Assembly: GCA_910575055.1 (NCBI GenBank)
Contig: CAJTDC010000011.1
Span: forward strand, 1-64,000
Source of the DNA: Clostridia bacterium
Lineage (GTDB): Bacteria; Bacillota; Clostridia; Lachnospirales; Anaerotignaceae
Direction of reading: 5' to 3'
DNA length: 64,000 nucleotides
The notes under the pieces were generated by a model that saw only the letters and a program-made list of their open reading frames with translations, was not told the DNA's origin and did not search any database. Shown piece after piece: positions 34,201-43,424 of the stretch (positions within the stretch are counted from its first letter, which is position 1; each line of letters begins with the position of its first letter). A program made the translations under genes and the position numbers.

Positions 34201-34764
34201 GGCAATCTTTTAGGAGCAGAACAACACGGACATATGGAAGCAATAGGCTATGATATGTATTGCCGTCTTTTAGAAGAAGAAATTCAAAATATGAAAGGAG
34301 AACCTAAACAAGAATATTTTGAAACTACTATTGACTTAAATATCAATGCTTATATTCCTGATTTCTATATCAAAAATCAAGAACAACGTATGGAAATGTA
34401 CAAAAAAATTGCCGCTATTTCAAATCAACACGACTATTATAACATACAAGAAGAATTAGAAGACCGTTTTGGAAATTTACCCAAAAGTGTTCAAACACTT
34501 TTAGATGTGGTACTTTTAAAAGCAGATGCACACTATTTAGGTATATTATCTATTATACAAAAAACAAACAGTATATTATTACAGTTAAAACCAGAAGCAA
34601 ATATAAAACCAGAAAATATTACTTCATTGATTGCAAGCGGAAAAGGAAAATACTTTTTTACTGCGGGTACTTCTCCTTACATTACTATAAAATTTACTCA
34701 AAAAGAAAAAGAAAGTACAATATTAGACAATATTAAAATATTATTACAAGCATTGAAATGCTAG
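31258..34764 (+). CDS. mfd: Transcription-repair coupling factor Mfd
   Basis: 1168 residues from TTG 31258, overlapping pth (TTGA) with SD GAGGTGA. UvrB-homology N-terminal part, RNA polymerase-interacting domain (LKTGNYVVHDNHGIGVFQGL, near 510), then RecG-like helicase with GDVGYGKTEVAIRAAF (Walker A), VDEEQRFGVGHKE (DEEQ box), LTATPIPRTLHMS and QLRGRVGRS (motif VI). The TRCF domain is at the C-terminus. It removes stalled RNA polymerase and recruits UvrA. Confidence 0.96.
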   Translation: MNTLFEPLLELQQYQKILQSITQNNTPVLASGIIDIQLTHMIAAICHHTNRPAVILTYSELKAREIYENFCFFHKDTCFYPAKDLLFYSADVRSQAITCQRFSVIHRYISGEKPILVLSIEALLDKMPPKEIFSSFVLQLKEGDIIDTKKLLQKLVQMGYERTELVEAAGQFAVRGGIIDIYSPTAEQTFRIELWDNEIDSIRLVNTNTQRSTEKIHNISIFPMRELVYNSETAFAAIEKIEKEYQATLQQFEKEKLYDYAQRLKENTLPILEALKLGQNHSNINNYMPYFYENTVSLLNYIAKDTLLFFDEPDKIQQHINTIFAEYSESMKQRIEKGYILPTQSNLLFDYIHILKEACSFSQILFTTISQKAPCFTVKDTFFFSVKSAPAFQKRIDLFCNEIDMLKKSNYRIVILAGGRTHCERVVKELAERNITSFYSETFEKTIPKGTVVVASGKLNQSFYYQDIAFAIFSDKEFYGEVNRKKRRNKTKKGTPIESFTDLKTGNYVVHDNHGIGVFQGLEKITIDGINKDYMKISYANGGNLFVPVNQMNLIQKYIGSYGVAPKLNKLGGQEWKKAKTKARSAVKILAQDLVALYAKRANTKGFLYSKDTLWQKEFEEGFSFEETEDQLYAIEDIKRDMESGKVMDRLICGDVGYGKTEVAIRAAFKTVQDSKQVAYLVPTTILAQQHYNTFLQRMSGYPIKIGLLSRFRTPKQQKETLEGLKNGIIDIVIGTHRILSKDVIFKDLGLIIVDEEQRFGVGHKEKLKSFRENVNVLTLTATPIPRTLHMSLSGIRDMSILEEPPQERYPIQTYVLESNPAFVREAIHRELARGGQVYYLFNRVQNIVEETLHLQKLVPEAKISYAHGQMTERELENIMSDFIEGEIDVLVCTTIIETGLDISNTNTIIIQDADRMGLSQLYQLRGRVGRSNRMAYAYLMYHKDKVLQETAEKRLQTIREFTEFGSGFKIAMRDLEIRGAGNLLGAEQHGHMEAIGYDMYCRLLEEEIQNMKGEPKQEYFETTIDLNINAYIPDFYIKNQEQRMEMYKKIAAISNQHDYYNIQEELEDRFGNLPKSVQTLLDVVLLKADAHYLGILSIIQKTNSILLQLKPEANIKPENITSLIASGKGKYFFTAGTSPYITIKFTQKEKESTILDNIKILLQALKC

Positions 34765-34914
34765 GATTTTTTATTTTTCTAGTGTATAATGAAAAATATA
34801 CAGTGAAAATAGAATACTATGAATAATATTAAAATTTTCTGTTTTTCAGGTATGTATCAGCAATATTTGTAACTATTAAAATAATATATTATATTTGATG
34901 AAGCAGGTGTATAC

Positions 34915-35880
34915 ATGAAAAAATTAAAATCAATACTCGCCATGCTTCTTTGTTTCTTACTGTTTACAATAACAGCTTGCTCTGAACAAATTGACAACGA
35001 AAATATTATTGCGACAGTAGATGGCAAGGCGATTTCTAAATCAGAATATATGTTATATTTATACGAAGCAACAAGAGATTTTAATGAAATTGGTGGTAAT
35101 GATATATGGGAAACAGATTTTGACGGACAATCTGCCGAAAATGTAGTAAAAGAAAGAGCATTTATTACAATGGTTCACGTCAAAGTAACAGTAGACAAAG
35201 CAAGTAAATATAAAGTTTCTCTTTCCGATAAAGACAAATCTGAGGCAAAACAAGAAGGAGATACAGAACTTGCTTCTATGACAGAAGAACAAAAAAATAT
35301 TATTTCAATTTCTCAACAAGATATTTATCGCATTATGGAAGATACTTCACTTTATAGAAAAGTAGTAGAAGCTGTTACAAAAGATTATCAACTTTCTGAA
35401 GCAGATTTCAATGCTTATTTTGAAAAAAATAAAGAAGCCCAAAGAACTGCTTACACACAATATACTATCAGTACAATATTAATACCAGACCAGCAAATAG
35501 CACAACAAATATCGCAACGTCTAAAGCAAGGAGAAGAATTTCAATCATTATTTCAAACATATGAAATGAACTCTCAAAATGAAGGATTTGTTGAAACTAT
35601 ACAAGCATATAAAGATAGACTAGATACTGTTTTTAATATAGATTTTAATTTTGAACAAGGTCAAATTACTGACCCTATTTCTACAGAAGAAGGTTATTTT
35701 ATTATTCATATCGACCAAAAATCTATTCCTGATGATGTTCAATTAAAAGAATTAATAAAAGCAGAATATGAAGCATCTATGAAACAGCAGGTATTTACAG
35801 ATGAACTTAATCAATGGATTGCTGATACTGAAATTGAAAGAAATGATACTGTATGGAACACTATTGAAATGATACCATAA
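34915..35880 (+). CDS. PrsA/SurA-like foldase lipoprotein
   Basis: 321 residues with lipobox ITAC (Cys near 22). A SurA-N-like helical domain (ATVDGKAISKSEYMLYLYEA) is followed by a divergent parvulin-type rotamase domain (about 180-275: YTISTILIPDQQ, ISTEEGYFIIHIDQ). PrsA-like proteins help exported proteins fold outside the membrane. The position directly after mfd is common in Clostridia. The parvulin core is degenerate, so isomerase activity is uncertain. Confidence 0.8.
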   Translation: MKKLKSILAMLLCFLLFTITACSEQIDNENIIATVDGKAISKSEYMLYLYEATRDFNEIGGNDIWETDFDGQSAENVVKERAFITMVHVKVTVDKASKYKVSLSDKDKSEAKQEGDTELASMTEEQKNIISISQQDIYRIMEDTSLYRKVVEAVTKDYQLSEADFNAYFEKNKEAQRTAYTQYTISTILIPDQQIAQQISQRLKQGEEFQSLFQTYEMNSQNEGFVETIQAYKDRLDTVFNIDFNFEQGQITDPISTEEGYFIIHIDQKSIPDDVQLKELIKAEYEASMKQQVFTDELNQWIADTEIERNDTVWNTIEMIP

Positions 35881-35895
35881 AAAGAGGTGATAGTT

Positions 35896-35931
35896 ATGAG
35901 GCTTTGCATTGTATTTACTGAAATAGTTTGA
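35896..35931 (+). CDS. Possible 11-residue leader peptide
   Basis: MRLCIVFTEIV with a strong SD (AAAGAGGTGA at 35881-35890) and ATG 35896. Its last five codons form the 5' arm of the hairpin at 35914-35949, and the TGA stop lies in the loop. A ribosome finishing this ORF would melt the hairpin next to the SD of the esterase gene. Regulatory role is inferred. Confidence 0.4.
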   Translation: MRLCIVFTEIV

Positions 35932-35949
35932 TTTAACTATTTCAGTAAA
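35914..35949 (+). promoter_or_regulatory. 15-bp perfect hairpin before the esterase gene
   Basis: TTTACTGAAATAGTT (35914-35928) / AACTATTTCAGTAAA (35935-35949), loop TGATTT. The SD of the esterase gene (AAAGGAG, starting 35947) overlaps the 3' arm by three bases. No T run follows, so it is not an ordinary terminator. Confidence 0.55.
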
Positions 35950-35962
35950 GGAGTGTATTGAT

Positions 35963-36730
35963 ATGAGATTAAGTGGTACAATATTTTCTAATGTACTTCA
36001 AAAAGATACAGGTATTACCATTATTACACCAAATGATTTATCAAAACAAAAACAATATAAAGTAGCTTATGTACTTCACGGACTTTGCGGAAATAGCAAA
36101 ACTTGGTTAGATTATTCTATGTTATCTGTTTATGCTATGCAAGGAAATACTATTTTTATACTGCCTGATGCAGAAAGAAGTTTTTATTGTAATATGAAAT
36201 ATGGTTTTGATTATTTTAATTACATCACAGAGGAATTACCTTTGATTTGTAAAAATATTTTTTCTATATCTTCTCATAGAGAAGATACTATTATATTAGG
36301 TGGTTCTATGGGTGGTTATGGTGCTTTATTATGTGCTTTATCCAAACCAGAGCAATATGGCATTTGTGGAGCTTTTTCTTCTTGTTGTTTATTTTTAAAG
36401 CAAGGACTTTATGATATGAAACAAAATAGTATGAAATATGAGCAACAGTTCGGAAAGCAACTCATAAATGACTTTACTGCAATATTTGGGGAAACATTAG
36501 AATGGAGAGCAGAATTTGATTTAATAGAATTAGTGAAAAAAGCAAAAGTATTTCCTCAAATTTATTTAACTTGTGGCACAAACGATTTCTTTTATAAAGA
36601 CCATTTGCAATTTTGTGAATACTTAAAAAATAAAAATGTGCCATATTCATTTGAACAATGGAATGCTCAACACGATTTTATTTATTTTGATGAGGCAATG
36701 AAAAAAATGATTTCAAAATATTCTTTATAA
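35963..36730 (+). CDS. Esterase of the alpha/beta hydrolase fold (tributyrin esterase type)
   Basis: 255 residues, no signal peptide. Oxyanion region YVLHGLCGNSKTW, nucleophile motif GGSMGGYGAL (Ser near 115), acid LTCGTNDFF and catalytic His in NAQHDF. It resembles the EstA/FrmB (D-like esterase) family that cleaves short-chain acyl esters; natural substrate unknown. Preceded by the leader peptide/hairpin element, followed by a strong terminator. Confidence 0.85.
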   Translation: MRLSGTIFSNVLQKDTGITIITPNDLSKQKQYKVAYVLHGLCGNSKTWLDYSMLSVYAMQGNTIFILPDAERSFYCNMKYGFDYFNYITEELPLICKNIFSISSHREDTIILGGSMGGYGALLCALSKPEQYGICGAFSSCCLFLKQGLYDMKQNSMKYEQQFGKQLINDFTAIFGETLEWRAEFDLIELVKKAKVFPQIYLTCGTNDFFYKDHLQFCEYLKNKNVPYSFEQWNAQHDFIYFDEAMKKMISKYSL

Positions 36731-36741
36731 AGCTATATTAC

Positions 36742-36776
36742 AAAAGCCTTCAATATTATTTTGAAGGCTTTTTTTA
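36742..36776 (+). terminator. Terminator after the esterase gene
   Basis: AAAAGCCTTCAA (36742-36753) pairs with TTGAAGGCTTTT (36761-36772) followed by further T. Confidence 0.9.
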
Positions 36777-36865
36777 TGATATTATAATGATATACGAATT
36801 TATTTGTAAATATTTTTTACTTTAAACAAAATGATAACAAAGCTACACAAGGAGGATATTTTTAT

Positions 36866-37396
36866 ATGAAACAAAAAAATCTATTTATATTATCTGTAAT
36901 TTCTATTTTTATATCATTATACGCTACCATAAATGTTTTTGCATCTCCTATTGAAGTTTATAATTTATTACCACTATTGCAACAAACAATAGAACAAAAT
37001 ACGCATACTATGACATTACAATTTACAGAACCATCAAGATTAGGAGATAAATATGCTTGGCTTATTACATCTGAAGCAGGTCAGCTAGCCCCTAGCCTTT
37101 GTTTATTTATTTCAGTAGCACCAAATTCAAATGTATTTGGAGAGGATACACAAATCATTCTTGTACAAAAAGCTATAGATTTAGATAAAGTTTGTGAAAT
37201 ACTTCATTTAAACTATAAAACTCGTAGCAATCTATTAACAGTCACTGAACCTATCACAGTAAATTATTACTATCAAAGTGACATAGAAAATGCCTATCCT
37301 GTAATACTTCTTCCTCACTATGATATTTTATTAGAACAAAATCCCATCAAACAAGCAAGTAATATGGCAAAAATATATATAGAAAATCAAAAATAA
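36866..37396 (+). CDS. Secreted protein of unknown function
   Basis: 176 residues. Signal peptide (about 1-27, ending NVFA). The mature part mixes alpha and beta and includes MTLQFTEPSRLGDKYAWLI and QIILVQKAIDLDKVCEIL. No known family or catalytic motif was recognised. SD AGGAGG precedes ATG 36866. It stands alone between a terminator and the convergent galE gene. Confidence 0.75.
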   Translation: MKQKNLFILSVISIFISLYATINVFASPIEVYNLLPLLQQTIEQNTHTMTLQFTEPSRLGDKYAWLITSEAGQLAPSLCLFISVAPNSNVFGEDTQIILVQKAIDLDKVCEILHLNYKTRSNLLTVTEPITVNYYYQSDIENAYPVILLPHYDILLEQNPIKQASNMAKIYIENQK

Positions 37397-37423
37397 ACAG
37401 TATACAATTATACTACATAAAAT

Positions 37424-37460
37424 TAGCCTGCCAAAAGCAACATTTGACAGGCTATATTTA
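37424..37460. terminator. Terminator between the 36866 gene and galE
   Basis: TAGCCTG (37424-37430) pairs with CAGGCTA (37448-37454), extended inward by CCAAA/TTTG(A). Lies between convergent genes; on the minus strand it is followed by ATTTTATG. Confidence 0.75.
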
Positions 37461-37464
37461 TTAT

Positions 37465-38457
37465 TTATCTATCTTCAAATCCATTTGGGTGGTTTTTATG
37501 CCACTCCCATGCAGAAGCAATTATTTTTTCTAATGTATTATATTTTGGTTGCCAATTCAATTCATTTATTATTTTTTCAGAAGATGCAATCAACACAGAA
37601 GGGTCGCCTGCTCTTCTTGGCTCTATTTTTTCTGGAATTTCTTTTCCTGTTACTTTTCTTGTCATTTCCACTACTTCTTTTACAGAAAATCCTTTTCCAT
37701 TTCCTAAATTATAGGTACGACTTTTATTTTCCTGCATTGTTTTTTCTAATGAAAGAATATGTGCATCTGCTAAATCTGTTACGTGTATATAATCTCTAAT
37801 ACAAGTACCATCTTCTGTTGGATAGTCATCTCCAAACACACCTATAAATTCTCTTTTTCCCAATGCTACTTGTAATATAATAGGAATTAAATGGCTTTCA
37901 GGAAAATGGTCTTCTCCTATTGTACCACTTTTATGAGCACCTGCTGCATTAAAATAACGTAATACAGAATATTTAATACCATATGCTTCATCAAACCAAC
38001 GAAGTATTTTTTCTACACAAAGTTTAGACTCGCCATATGGATTTGTTGGCAATGTTCTATCACTTTCTAATATAGGAATATTTTCTGGTTCTCCATAAGT
38101 TGCCGCTGTAGAAGAAAATACAATGTATTTTACATTATGTTCTCTCATTTTTTTCAATAAGCTGAGTGTACCTCCAATATTATTTTCAAAATATTTTGCT
38201 GGTTCTGTTACACTCTCTCCCACAAGAGAATACGCTGCAAAGTCAATTACAGCATCTATAGTATGTTGTGTAAATACGCTTTCTAAAAAGTCGCTATCTG
38301 AAATATTGCCTACACAAAGTGCTGCTCTTTCATCTACTGCTTTTTTATGTCCTGTTTCCAAACTATCCACTACAACAACTTCATAGTTTTTATCTAACAA
38401 TTCCTTTACTGTATGACTACCAATATAACCTGCACCACCACAAACTAAAATTTTCAT
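37465..38457 (-). CDS. galE: UDP-glucose 4-epimerase
   Basis: 330 residues. Rossmann motif GGAGYIGSH at 7-15, FSSTAATYG, and the YGESK catalytic pair (Tyr near 145, Lys near 149) of extended short-chain dehydrogenases; later GDDYPTEDGTCIRDYIHVTD. Interconverts UDP-glucose and UDP-galactose for the Leloir pathway and surface polysaccharides. It follows murG by 15 bp on the minus strand. Confidence 0.94.
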   Translation of the reverse strand: MKILVCGGAGYIGSHTVKELLDKNYEVVVVDSLETGHKKAVDERAALCVGNISDSDFLESVFTQHTIDAVIDFAAYSLVGESVTEPAKYFENNIGGTLSLLKKMREHNVKYIVFSSTAATYGEPENIPILESDRTLPTNPYGESKLCVEKILRWFDEAYGIKYSVLRYFNAAGAHKSGTIGEDHFPESHLIPIILQVALGKREFIGVFGDDYPTEDGTCIRDYIHVTDLADAHILSLEKTMQENKSRTYNLGNGKGFSVKEVVEMTRKVTGKEIPEKIEPRRAGDPSVLIASSEKIINELNWQPKYNTLEKIIASAWEWHKNHPNGFEDR

Positions 38458-38472
38458 ATTGTATTCCTCCTT

Positions 38473-39531
38473 TTATTGTTTTGTAATGATTTTTATTACT
38501 TCATTTACTCCATCTGAAAGATGGCTATTTTCCATATTTTTTATATATTTTTGTCTGTTTTTATATAATAAACGTACTGCTTTTTCCAGAGAAACATATG
38601 TCATATCTTCCTCTTGCAATATCATAGAAAAACCTTGTTTTTCAAAAGATTGGGCATTTAATATCTGGTCACCTCTACTTGCCTTTGCAGAAAGTGGTAT
38701 TAAAATATTTGGTTTCTTTAATGCTAAAAATTCTGATATAGAATTGCTGCCTGCTCTAGAAATAATTACATCTGCCGCTGCAAATACGTGAGGCAATTCT
38801 TCCGATAAATATTCAAATTGTCTATATCCTTTTTTATTTTCTAATTTTTTATCTATATTTCCTTTTCCACAGATATGAACTAATTGAAAATCTTTTAAAA
38901 GTGTTGGCAATGCTCCTCTCAACTGTACATTAATTTTTACAGAACCAAGACTTCCTCCCATCATCATAATAATTGGCTTTTGCTCTGTAAAACCACATAA
39001 TTCTAATCCTTTTTGTTTATCTCCTTCAAAAAGTTCTTTTCGTATAGGTGTTCCTGTATTTACCCCTTTTTTATTTGGAATATATTGTAATGTTTCTGGA
39101 AATGTAGTACAAACTTTTTTAGCAAAAGGCATTGCAATACGATTTGCTAATCCTGGTGTCATATCTGACTCGTGCACAATAACAGGCACTTTATTAAACT
39201 TTGCTCCTAATACCACTGGTACAGCAACAAAACCTCCTTTAGAAAAAATAATATCTGGTTTTATTTTTCTTATTAAGGATGTCGCCTCTTTTATACCAGA
39301 AATTACACGAAATATATCAGTAATATTTTTAAAAGACAAATATCTTCTTAATTTTCCTGTTGGTATGCCATAATAAGTAATATTTACTTTTTCAATGAGT
39401 TTCTTTTCCATTCCTTGTTCTGAACCAATGTATATTATCTCATATCCTTCTGCTTTTAGTGCAGGAATTAACGCTAAATTTGGTGTTACATGACCTGCTG
39501 TTCCTCCACCTGTTAATATTATTTTTTTCAC
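38473..39531 (-). CDS. murG: MurG, lipid II synthase
   Basis: 352 residues from GTG 39531 (SD AGGAGTG). N-terminal [14 protein letters not shown], middle [12 protein letters not shown] and [14 protein letters not shown]-terminal [12 protein letters not shown] and [15 protein letters not shown]. Adds GlcNAc to lipid I on the cytoplasmic face of the membrane. It is outside the usual dcw cluster and coupled to galE instead. Confidence 0.95.
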   Translation of the reverse strand: MKKIILTGGGTAGHVTPNLALIPALKAEGYEIIYIGSEQGMEKKLIEKVNITYYGIPTGKLRRYLSFKNITDIFRVISGIKEATSLIRKIKPDIIFSKGGFVAVPVVLGAKFNKVPVIVHESDMTPGLANRIAMPFAKKVCTTFPETLQYIPNKKGVNTGTPIRKELFEGDKQKGLELCGFTEQKPIIMMMGGSLGSVKINVQLRGALPTLLKDFQLVHICGKGNIDKKLENKKGYRQFEYLSEELPHVFAAADVIISRAGSNSISEFLALKKPNILIPLSAKASRGDQILNAQSFEKQGFSMILQEEDMTYVSLEKAVRLLYKNRQKYIKNMENSHLSDGVNEVIKIITKQ

Positions 39532-39744
39532 ACATAGTTCACTCCTATTACACTATTGTTATATGATACTACATTATATTTACACATATTCTTTTTTTAT
39601 CATATCAAAAAAAATATAGAATATCCATATAAATTTTATATCTACTATGTAAAAAAATCTATACAAAAATCACTTTTTTTATCATTTTTTATTTTCTGCT
39701 GCATATCATAACATTAAAACATATTGCAAAGGAGTAGTCTATCT

Positions 39745-40257
39745 ATGTATCCATATCGCTCTAACACAAACATTTACCAAAAAAATACTTCCCTTAATAC
39801 AAGAGAAACAACTCTTTCTGTCACAAAAGAGGATTTAAAACAAGATAAACGTCTTTTAGAATTGTTAGAAATTGCACAACAAGAAACTATACAATCATTA
39901 TCTGCTTTTGATGCACTTATTAAAAATGAAGCATTACAATCAGATATTGAAACATTACGCAATGCTTATTTAGATGAAATAAAACATCTAAAACTATTAC
40001 AAGAAATTTTATATAATATTACAGGAAAGTCTTCCTCTACACAACAAATCACACCACACACTACTGAAACAACTAGTCAAAATGTTTCTTCAGAAATTGA
40101 AAAAACATTACATCAAGAAATGGAACAAACAGACTTTTTTAGAGAATTACTTATTGCTATACCTCAAACAGATTTGAGAGATATTCTCTTTGAAATTATA
40201 ACAGATAAACAAGACCACTGTATTCGTCTTTGTTTTCTTTTTTCAAAATATAAATAG
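39745..40257 (+). CDS. Ferritin-like domain protein
   Basis: 170 residues from ATG 39745 (SD AAAGGAG at 39729-39735). Two helical hairpins (about 45-95 and 120-165) with metal-ligand-like spacing, e.g. YLDEIKHLKLLQEI and TDKQDHCIRLCFLF, resemble the short ferritin-like/rubrerythrin-type proteins of Firmicutes, some of them spore-coat related (YPYRSN opening). A Ser/Thr-rich linker separates the hairpins. Function not established. Confidence 0.65.
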   Translation: MYPYRSNTNIYQKNTSLNTRETTLSVTKEDLKQDKRLLELLEIAQQETIQSLSAFDALIKNEALQSDIETLRNAYLDEIKHLKLLQEILYNITGKSSSTQQITPHTTETTSQNVSSEIEKTLHQEMEQTDFFRELLIAIPQTDLRDILFEIITDKQDHCIRLCFLFSKYK

Positions 40258-40318
40258 TAAAAATCACTTTTCCATGTTATACTTAAAATAAAAAGTATTT
40301 GGAAAAGGAGCGTTTTTT

Positions 40319-40732
40319 ATGAGTGATTGTATATTTTGTAATATTGTATCTGGAACATTTGGCTCTGCCACATTATACGAAAATAACGAATTTAAAGTAA
40401 TATTAGACCGTTTTCCTGCAAATGAAGGTCATATTTTAATTCTTTTAAAACAACACGTATCTAATATTTTTGAATTGGATCCAGAAGTAGGAGGACGTTT
40501 ATTTGCATTAGCTGTTAGAATTGCCCAAGTGATGAAAAAAACATTAAATTTAGAATATATGAATGTACTACAAAATAATGGTTCTGTAGCTGGTCAGACA
40601 GTAAACCACTTTCATATGCACTTAATCCCTCGTTATGAAAACGATGGTATTCAAATTGCTTATAAACCTCTTGACTTAACAGATGAGCAAATTGAAGCTA
40701 TGCGTCAAAAAATTGCCTCTGGTATACAGTGA
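40319..40732 (+). CDS. HIT family nucleotide hydrolase
   Basis: 137 residues. CxxC zinc pair in CIFCNI at the start, EGHILILLKQH, QNNGSVAGQTVNHFHMHLIPR with the histidine triad. Hydrolyses nucleotide phosphoramidates or dinucleoside polyphosphates (Hit/HinT type). SD AAAAGGAG; own terminator follows. Confidence 0.92.
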   Translation: MSDCIFCNIVSGTFGSATLYENNEFKVILDRFPANEGHILILLKQHVSNIFELDPEVGGRLFALAVRIAQVMKKTLNLEYMNVLQNNGSVAGQTVNHFHMHLIPRYENDGIQIAYKPLDLTDEQIEAMRQKIASGIQ

Positions 40733-40734
40733 TA

Positions 40735-40772
40735 ATAAAAAGCTTCTCTTTATTTTAAGAGAGGCTTTTTAT
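40735..40772 (+). terminator. Terminator after the HIT gene
   Basis: TAAAAAGC(T)TCTCTT pairs with AAGAGAGGCTTTTTA across a short TATTTT loop. Confidence 0.8.
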
Positions 40773-40962
40773 TATACTCCATTATTTTACATTTAATTTT
40801 CTAAAAAATGTAATACAAACTTTATACAATAATACTAAAAAATTAAAGCAATTTTTCTCAAAATAGTGTAAAATAGAAATGAGAAAGAAATATTATTTCA
40901 AATCTATTTGAATAAACACTATATTCTTTCTTTATTATATTATCACAAAGGAGTTTTTCATT

Positions 40963-42153
40963 ATGAAGAAAAAATTATTAAATTGTATGCTATGTGCATT
41001 TGCTTTTACCTGTTGCCCTTTTACTGCATACAATAATAACATTGAAAAAGTTTTTGCAGTAGATTCTGCATTTTCTCCTATCACTTTAGAAACAACTTCT
41101 ATAAAAGAAGTAACAGGTGCTACTAATATCGCTGCTTTTCGTATCAAAGATAAAAGTGGTATCGCTGTACAAGAAGATACTATTTATTCTTTAAAATTAG
41201 ATAATGGCTTTATATTTCAAAACAGCCCAGAAATATTATCTTCTGGAAAATACAGAGATAAAGTTTTTTTTGAAATTGATTATCAAAATCCTTCTATTGC
41301 TTATATTACAATACAGAAAAAAACAGATACTAGTGATGGTGTAATAGAAATTCACAATTTAGACATTGCTCCAACAAGAAATTCAGAAATTAACAAAGAT
41401 ATTTCATTATCTTTAAGCGGAAATAATACCTATGATACTATAAAAATTGGTATATATAAAGAAGCATCTGCTACTTACAGAACACCTATTACAATCAAAA
41501 CACTAGAAGGCAGTAAAAAACCTTATGCAACAGGCACTGCTCCTGCCAACAGAAAATTACAAATACTGATTGATGACGAAGAATATGGCACAATTATAAC
41601 AGGAGAAGATGGTATATGGAATTACACATTTCCTTATAAGTATTCCTCTTTAGAAGCAGGAACACACACTTTTTCTATAGGTTATTTTCAGGGAGAAAAC
41701 ATTACATTAGTTAATACCATTTCAAAAGAATTTGAAATTGCACCAGACATTATCAAAACAACAAAAACTGTTACTTTTACTATAGGACAAAAAACATATT
41801 CTTATGACGGCAAAACAGGTTATTTAGAGGCTGCTCCTTTTATAGATAACAATGGCAATGTACTATTACCTTTGAGAGCAGTTGCTGGTACACTTAATAT
41901 TGATGCACAAAACATCATATGGGATACCCAAACGCAAACAATTACTATAAAACAAGCAGAAAAAACAATTTGTTATACCATAGGCTCTAATGTTATGACA
42001 ATCAATGGTGTTGCTTCTCAAATGAATACAGCACCTATTATACAAAACGGTGTTACATTTTTACCTTTGCGTTCTCTATTAAATTCTCTTGGTATTACAA
42101 ATAATAATATACAATGGGACAGCAATACTCAAATTATTTCTTATGAAGTATAA
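40963..42153 (+). CDS. Secreted protein with stalk (copper amine oxidase N) domain
   Basis: 396 residues, signal peptide about 1-30. N-terminal beta-rich region (about 35-165), a middle Ig-like segment (about 180-260) and a C-terminal stalk domain with two LPLRA/LPLRS repeats (VLLPLRAVAGTLNI, VTFLPLRSLLNSLGI) and SNVMTINGVASQMNTAP. The last 130 residues closely parallel those of the 1084-residue surface protein, suggesting a common way of holding proteins at the cell surface. SD AAAGGAG precedes ATG 40963. Confidence 0.82.
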   Translation: MKKKLLNCMLCAFAFTCCPFTAYNNNIEKVFAVDSAFSPITLETTSIKEVTGATNIAAFRIKDKSGIAVQEDTIYSLKLDNGFIFQNSPEILSSGKYRDKVFFEIDYQNPSIAYITIQKKTDTSDGVIEIHNLDIAPTRNSEINKDISLSLSGNNTYDTIKIGIYKEASATYRTPITIKTLEGSKKPYATGTAPANRKLQILIDDEEYGTIITGEDGIWNYTFPYKYSSLEAGTHTFSIGYFQGENITLVNTISKEFEIAPDIIKTTKTVTFTIGQKTYSYDGKTGYLEAAPFIDNNGNVLLPLRAVAGTLNIDAQNIIWDTQTQTITIKQAEKTICYTIGSNVMTINGVASQMNTAPIIQNGVTFLPLRSLLNSLGITNNNIQWDSNTQIISYEV

Positions 42154-42199
42154 AAATACTACATTGTAAACAGTCTATTTTTAAGGAGGTTTTTTAAAA

Positions 42200-43381
42200 A
42201 TGAAAAAAGCACTAGAGTATTTTAAAAATGATTTAAACACAATTCAAAATGCAGGTACTGCAAAAGAAGAACGTATTATTACAACTCCCCAAAAATCACG
42301 TATTGATACTACTACAAAAAAACAAGTTGTAAATATGTGTGCGAACAATTATTTAGGTCTTTCTGACAACAGTGAGTTGATTTCTGCTGCAAAAGAAAGT
42401 TATGATAAATGGGGATTTGGTTTAAGTTCTGTTCGATTTATATGTGGTACACAGCAAATTCATAAAACATTAGAAAATCGCATCAGCAACTTTTTAGGTA
42501 TGGAAGACACAATATTATATTCTTCTTGTTTTGATGCAAATGGTGGTTTATTTGAAGCATTGCTTAATGAGCAAGATGTTATTATTTCTGACGAATTAAA
42601 TCACGCAAGTATTATTGATGGTGTTCGTCTTTGCAAAGCAAAAAAAATGCGTTACAAAAATAATGATATGGCAGATTTAAAAAATTGTTTGGAACAGTCA
42701 AAAGATGCTCGTATTCGTTTGATTGCTACAGATGGTGTTTTCTCTATGGACGGTTTTATTGCAAATTTAAAAGGTATTTGTGATTTAGCAGAACAATATG
42801 ATGCTTTGGTTATGGTAGATGACAGTCACGCAGTTGGCTTTATGGGAGAACACGGCAAAGGAACACCAGAATATTGTGACGTTATGGGCAGAGTGGACAT
42901 TTTAACAGGCACTTTTGGTAAAGCATTAGGAGGTGCTTCAGGTGGTTATACGAGTGCTAAAAAGGAAATTGTTGAGTTACTTCGTCAACGTTCTCGTCCT
43001 TATCTTTTTTCAAATACAGTTGCTCCTGCTATTTGTGCTGCTACTATCAAAACCATTGATTTATTAGAACAATCCACTTCATTACGTGATAAAGTACACG
43101 AAAATACTGCTTATTTTCGTCAAAAAATGAGTAGTTTAGGATTTGATATTCCAGAAGGCTCCCACCCTATTGTACCAGTTATGCTTTATGATGCAAAAAT
43201 AGCAAAAGAATTTGCAACACGTATGTTAGATTTAGGTGTTTATGTGATTGGCTTTTCTTATCCTGTTGTACCAATAGGAAAAGCAAGAGTACGTACACAA
43301 ATTTCTGCTGGACATACCAAACAAGATTTAGATTTTGCAGTAGAATGCTTTGCAAAAGTAAAAAAAGAAATGGGACTATAA
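42200..43381 (+). CDS. kbl: Glycine C-acetyltransferase (2-amino-3-ketobutyrate CoA ligase)
   Basis: 393 residues, alpha-oxoamine synthase family. Motifs: [11 protein letters not shown]-type opener ([13 protein letters not shown]), [27 protein letters not shown] and [13 protein letters not shown] with the PLP lysine. Converts 2-amino-3-ketobutyrate and CoA to glycine and acetyl-CoA. No threonine dehydrogenase (tdh) gene is adjacent, so the substrate could be supplied from elsewhere or the enzyme could be another oxoamine synthase. Confidence 0.88.
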   Translation: MKKALEYFKNDLNTIQNAGTAKEERIITTPQKSRIDTTTKKQVVNMCANNYLGLSDNSELISAAKESYDKWGFGLSSVRFICGTQQIHKTLENRISNFLGMEDTILYSSCFDANGGLFEALLNEQDVIISDELNHASIIDGVRLCKAKKMRYKNNDMADLKNCLEQSKDARIRLIATDGVFSMDGFIANLKGICDLAEQYDALVMVDDSHAVGFMGEHGKGTPEYCDVMGRVDILTGTFGKALGGASGGYTSAKKEIVELLRQRSRPYLFSNTVAPAICAATIKTIDLLEQSTSLRDKVHENTAYFRQKMSSLGFDIPEGSHPIVPVMLYDAKIAKEFATRMLDLGVYVIGFSYPVVPIGKARVRTQISAGHTKQDLDFAVECFAKVKKEMGL

Positions 43382-43424
43382 TATAAATATATAATACATA
43401 AGCATACAATACAGGGGGGCTGTT

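Noticed and set aside
43179-43409. Minus-strand ORF overlapping the end of kbl
   Set aside because: Low-complexity antisense frame without SD.
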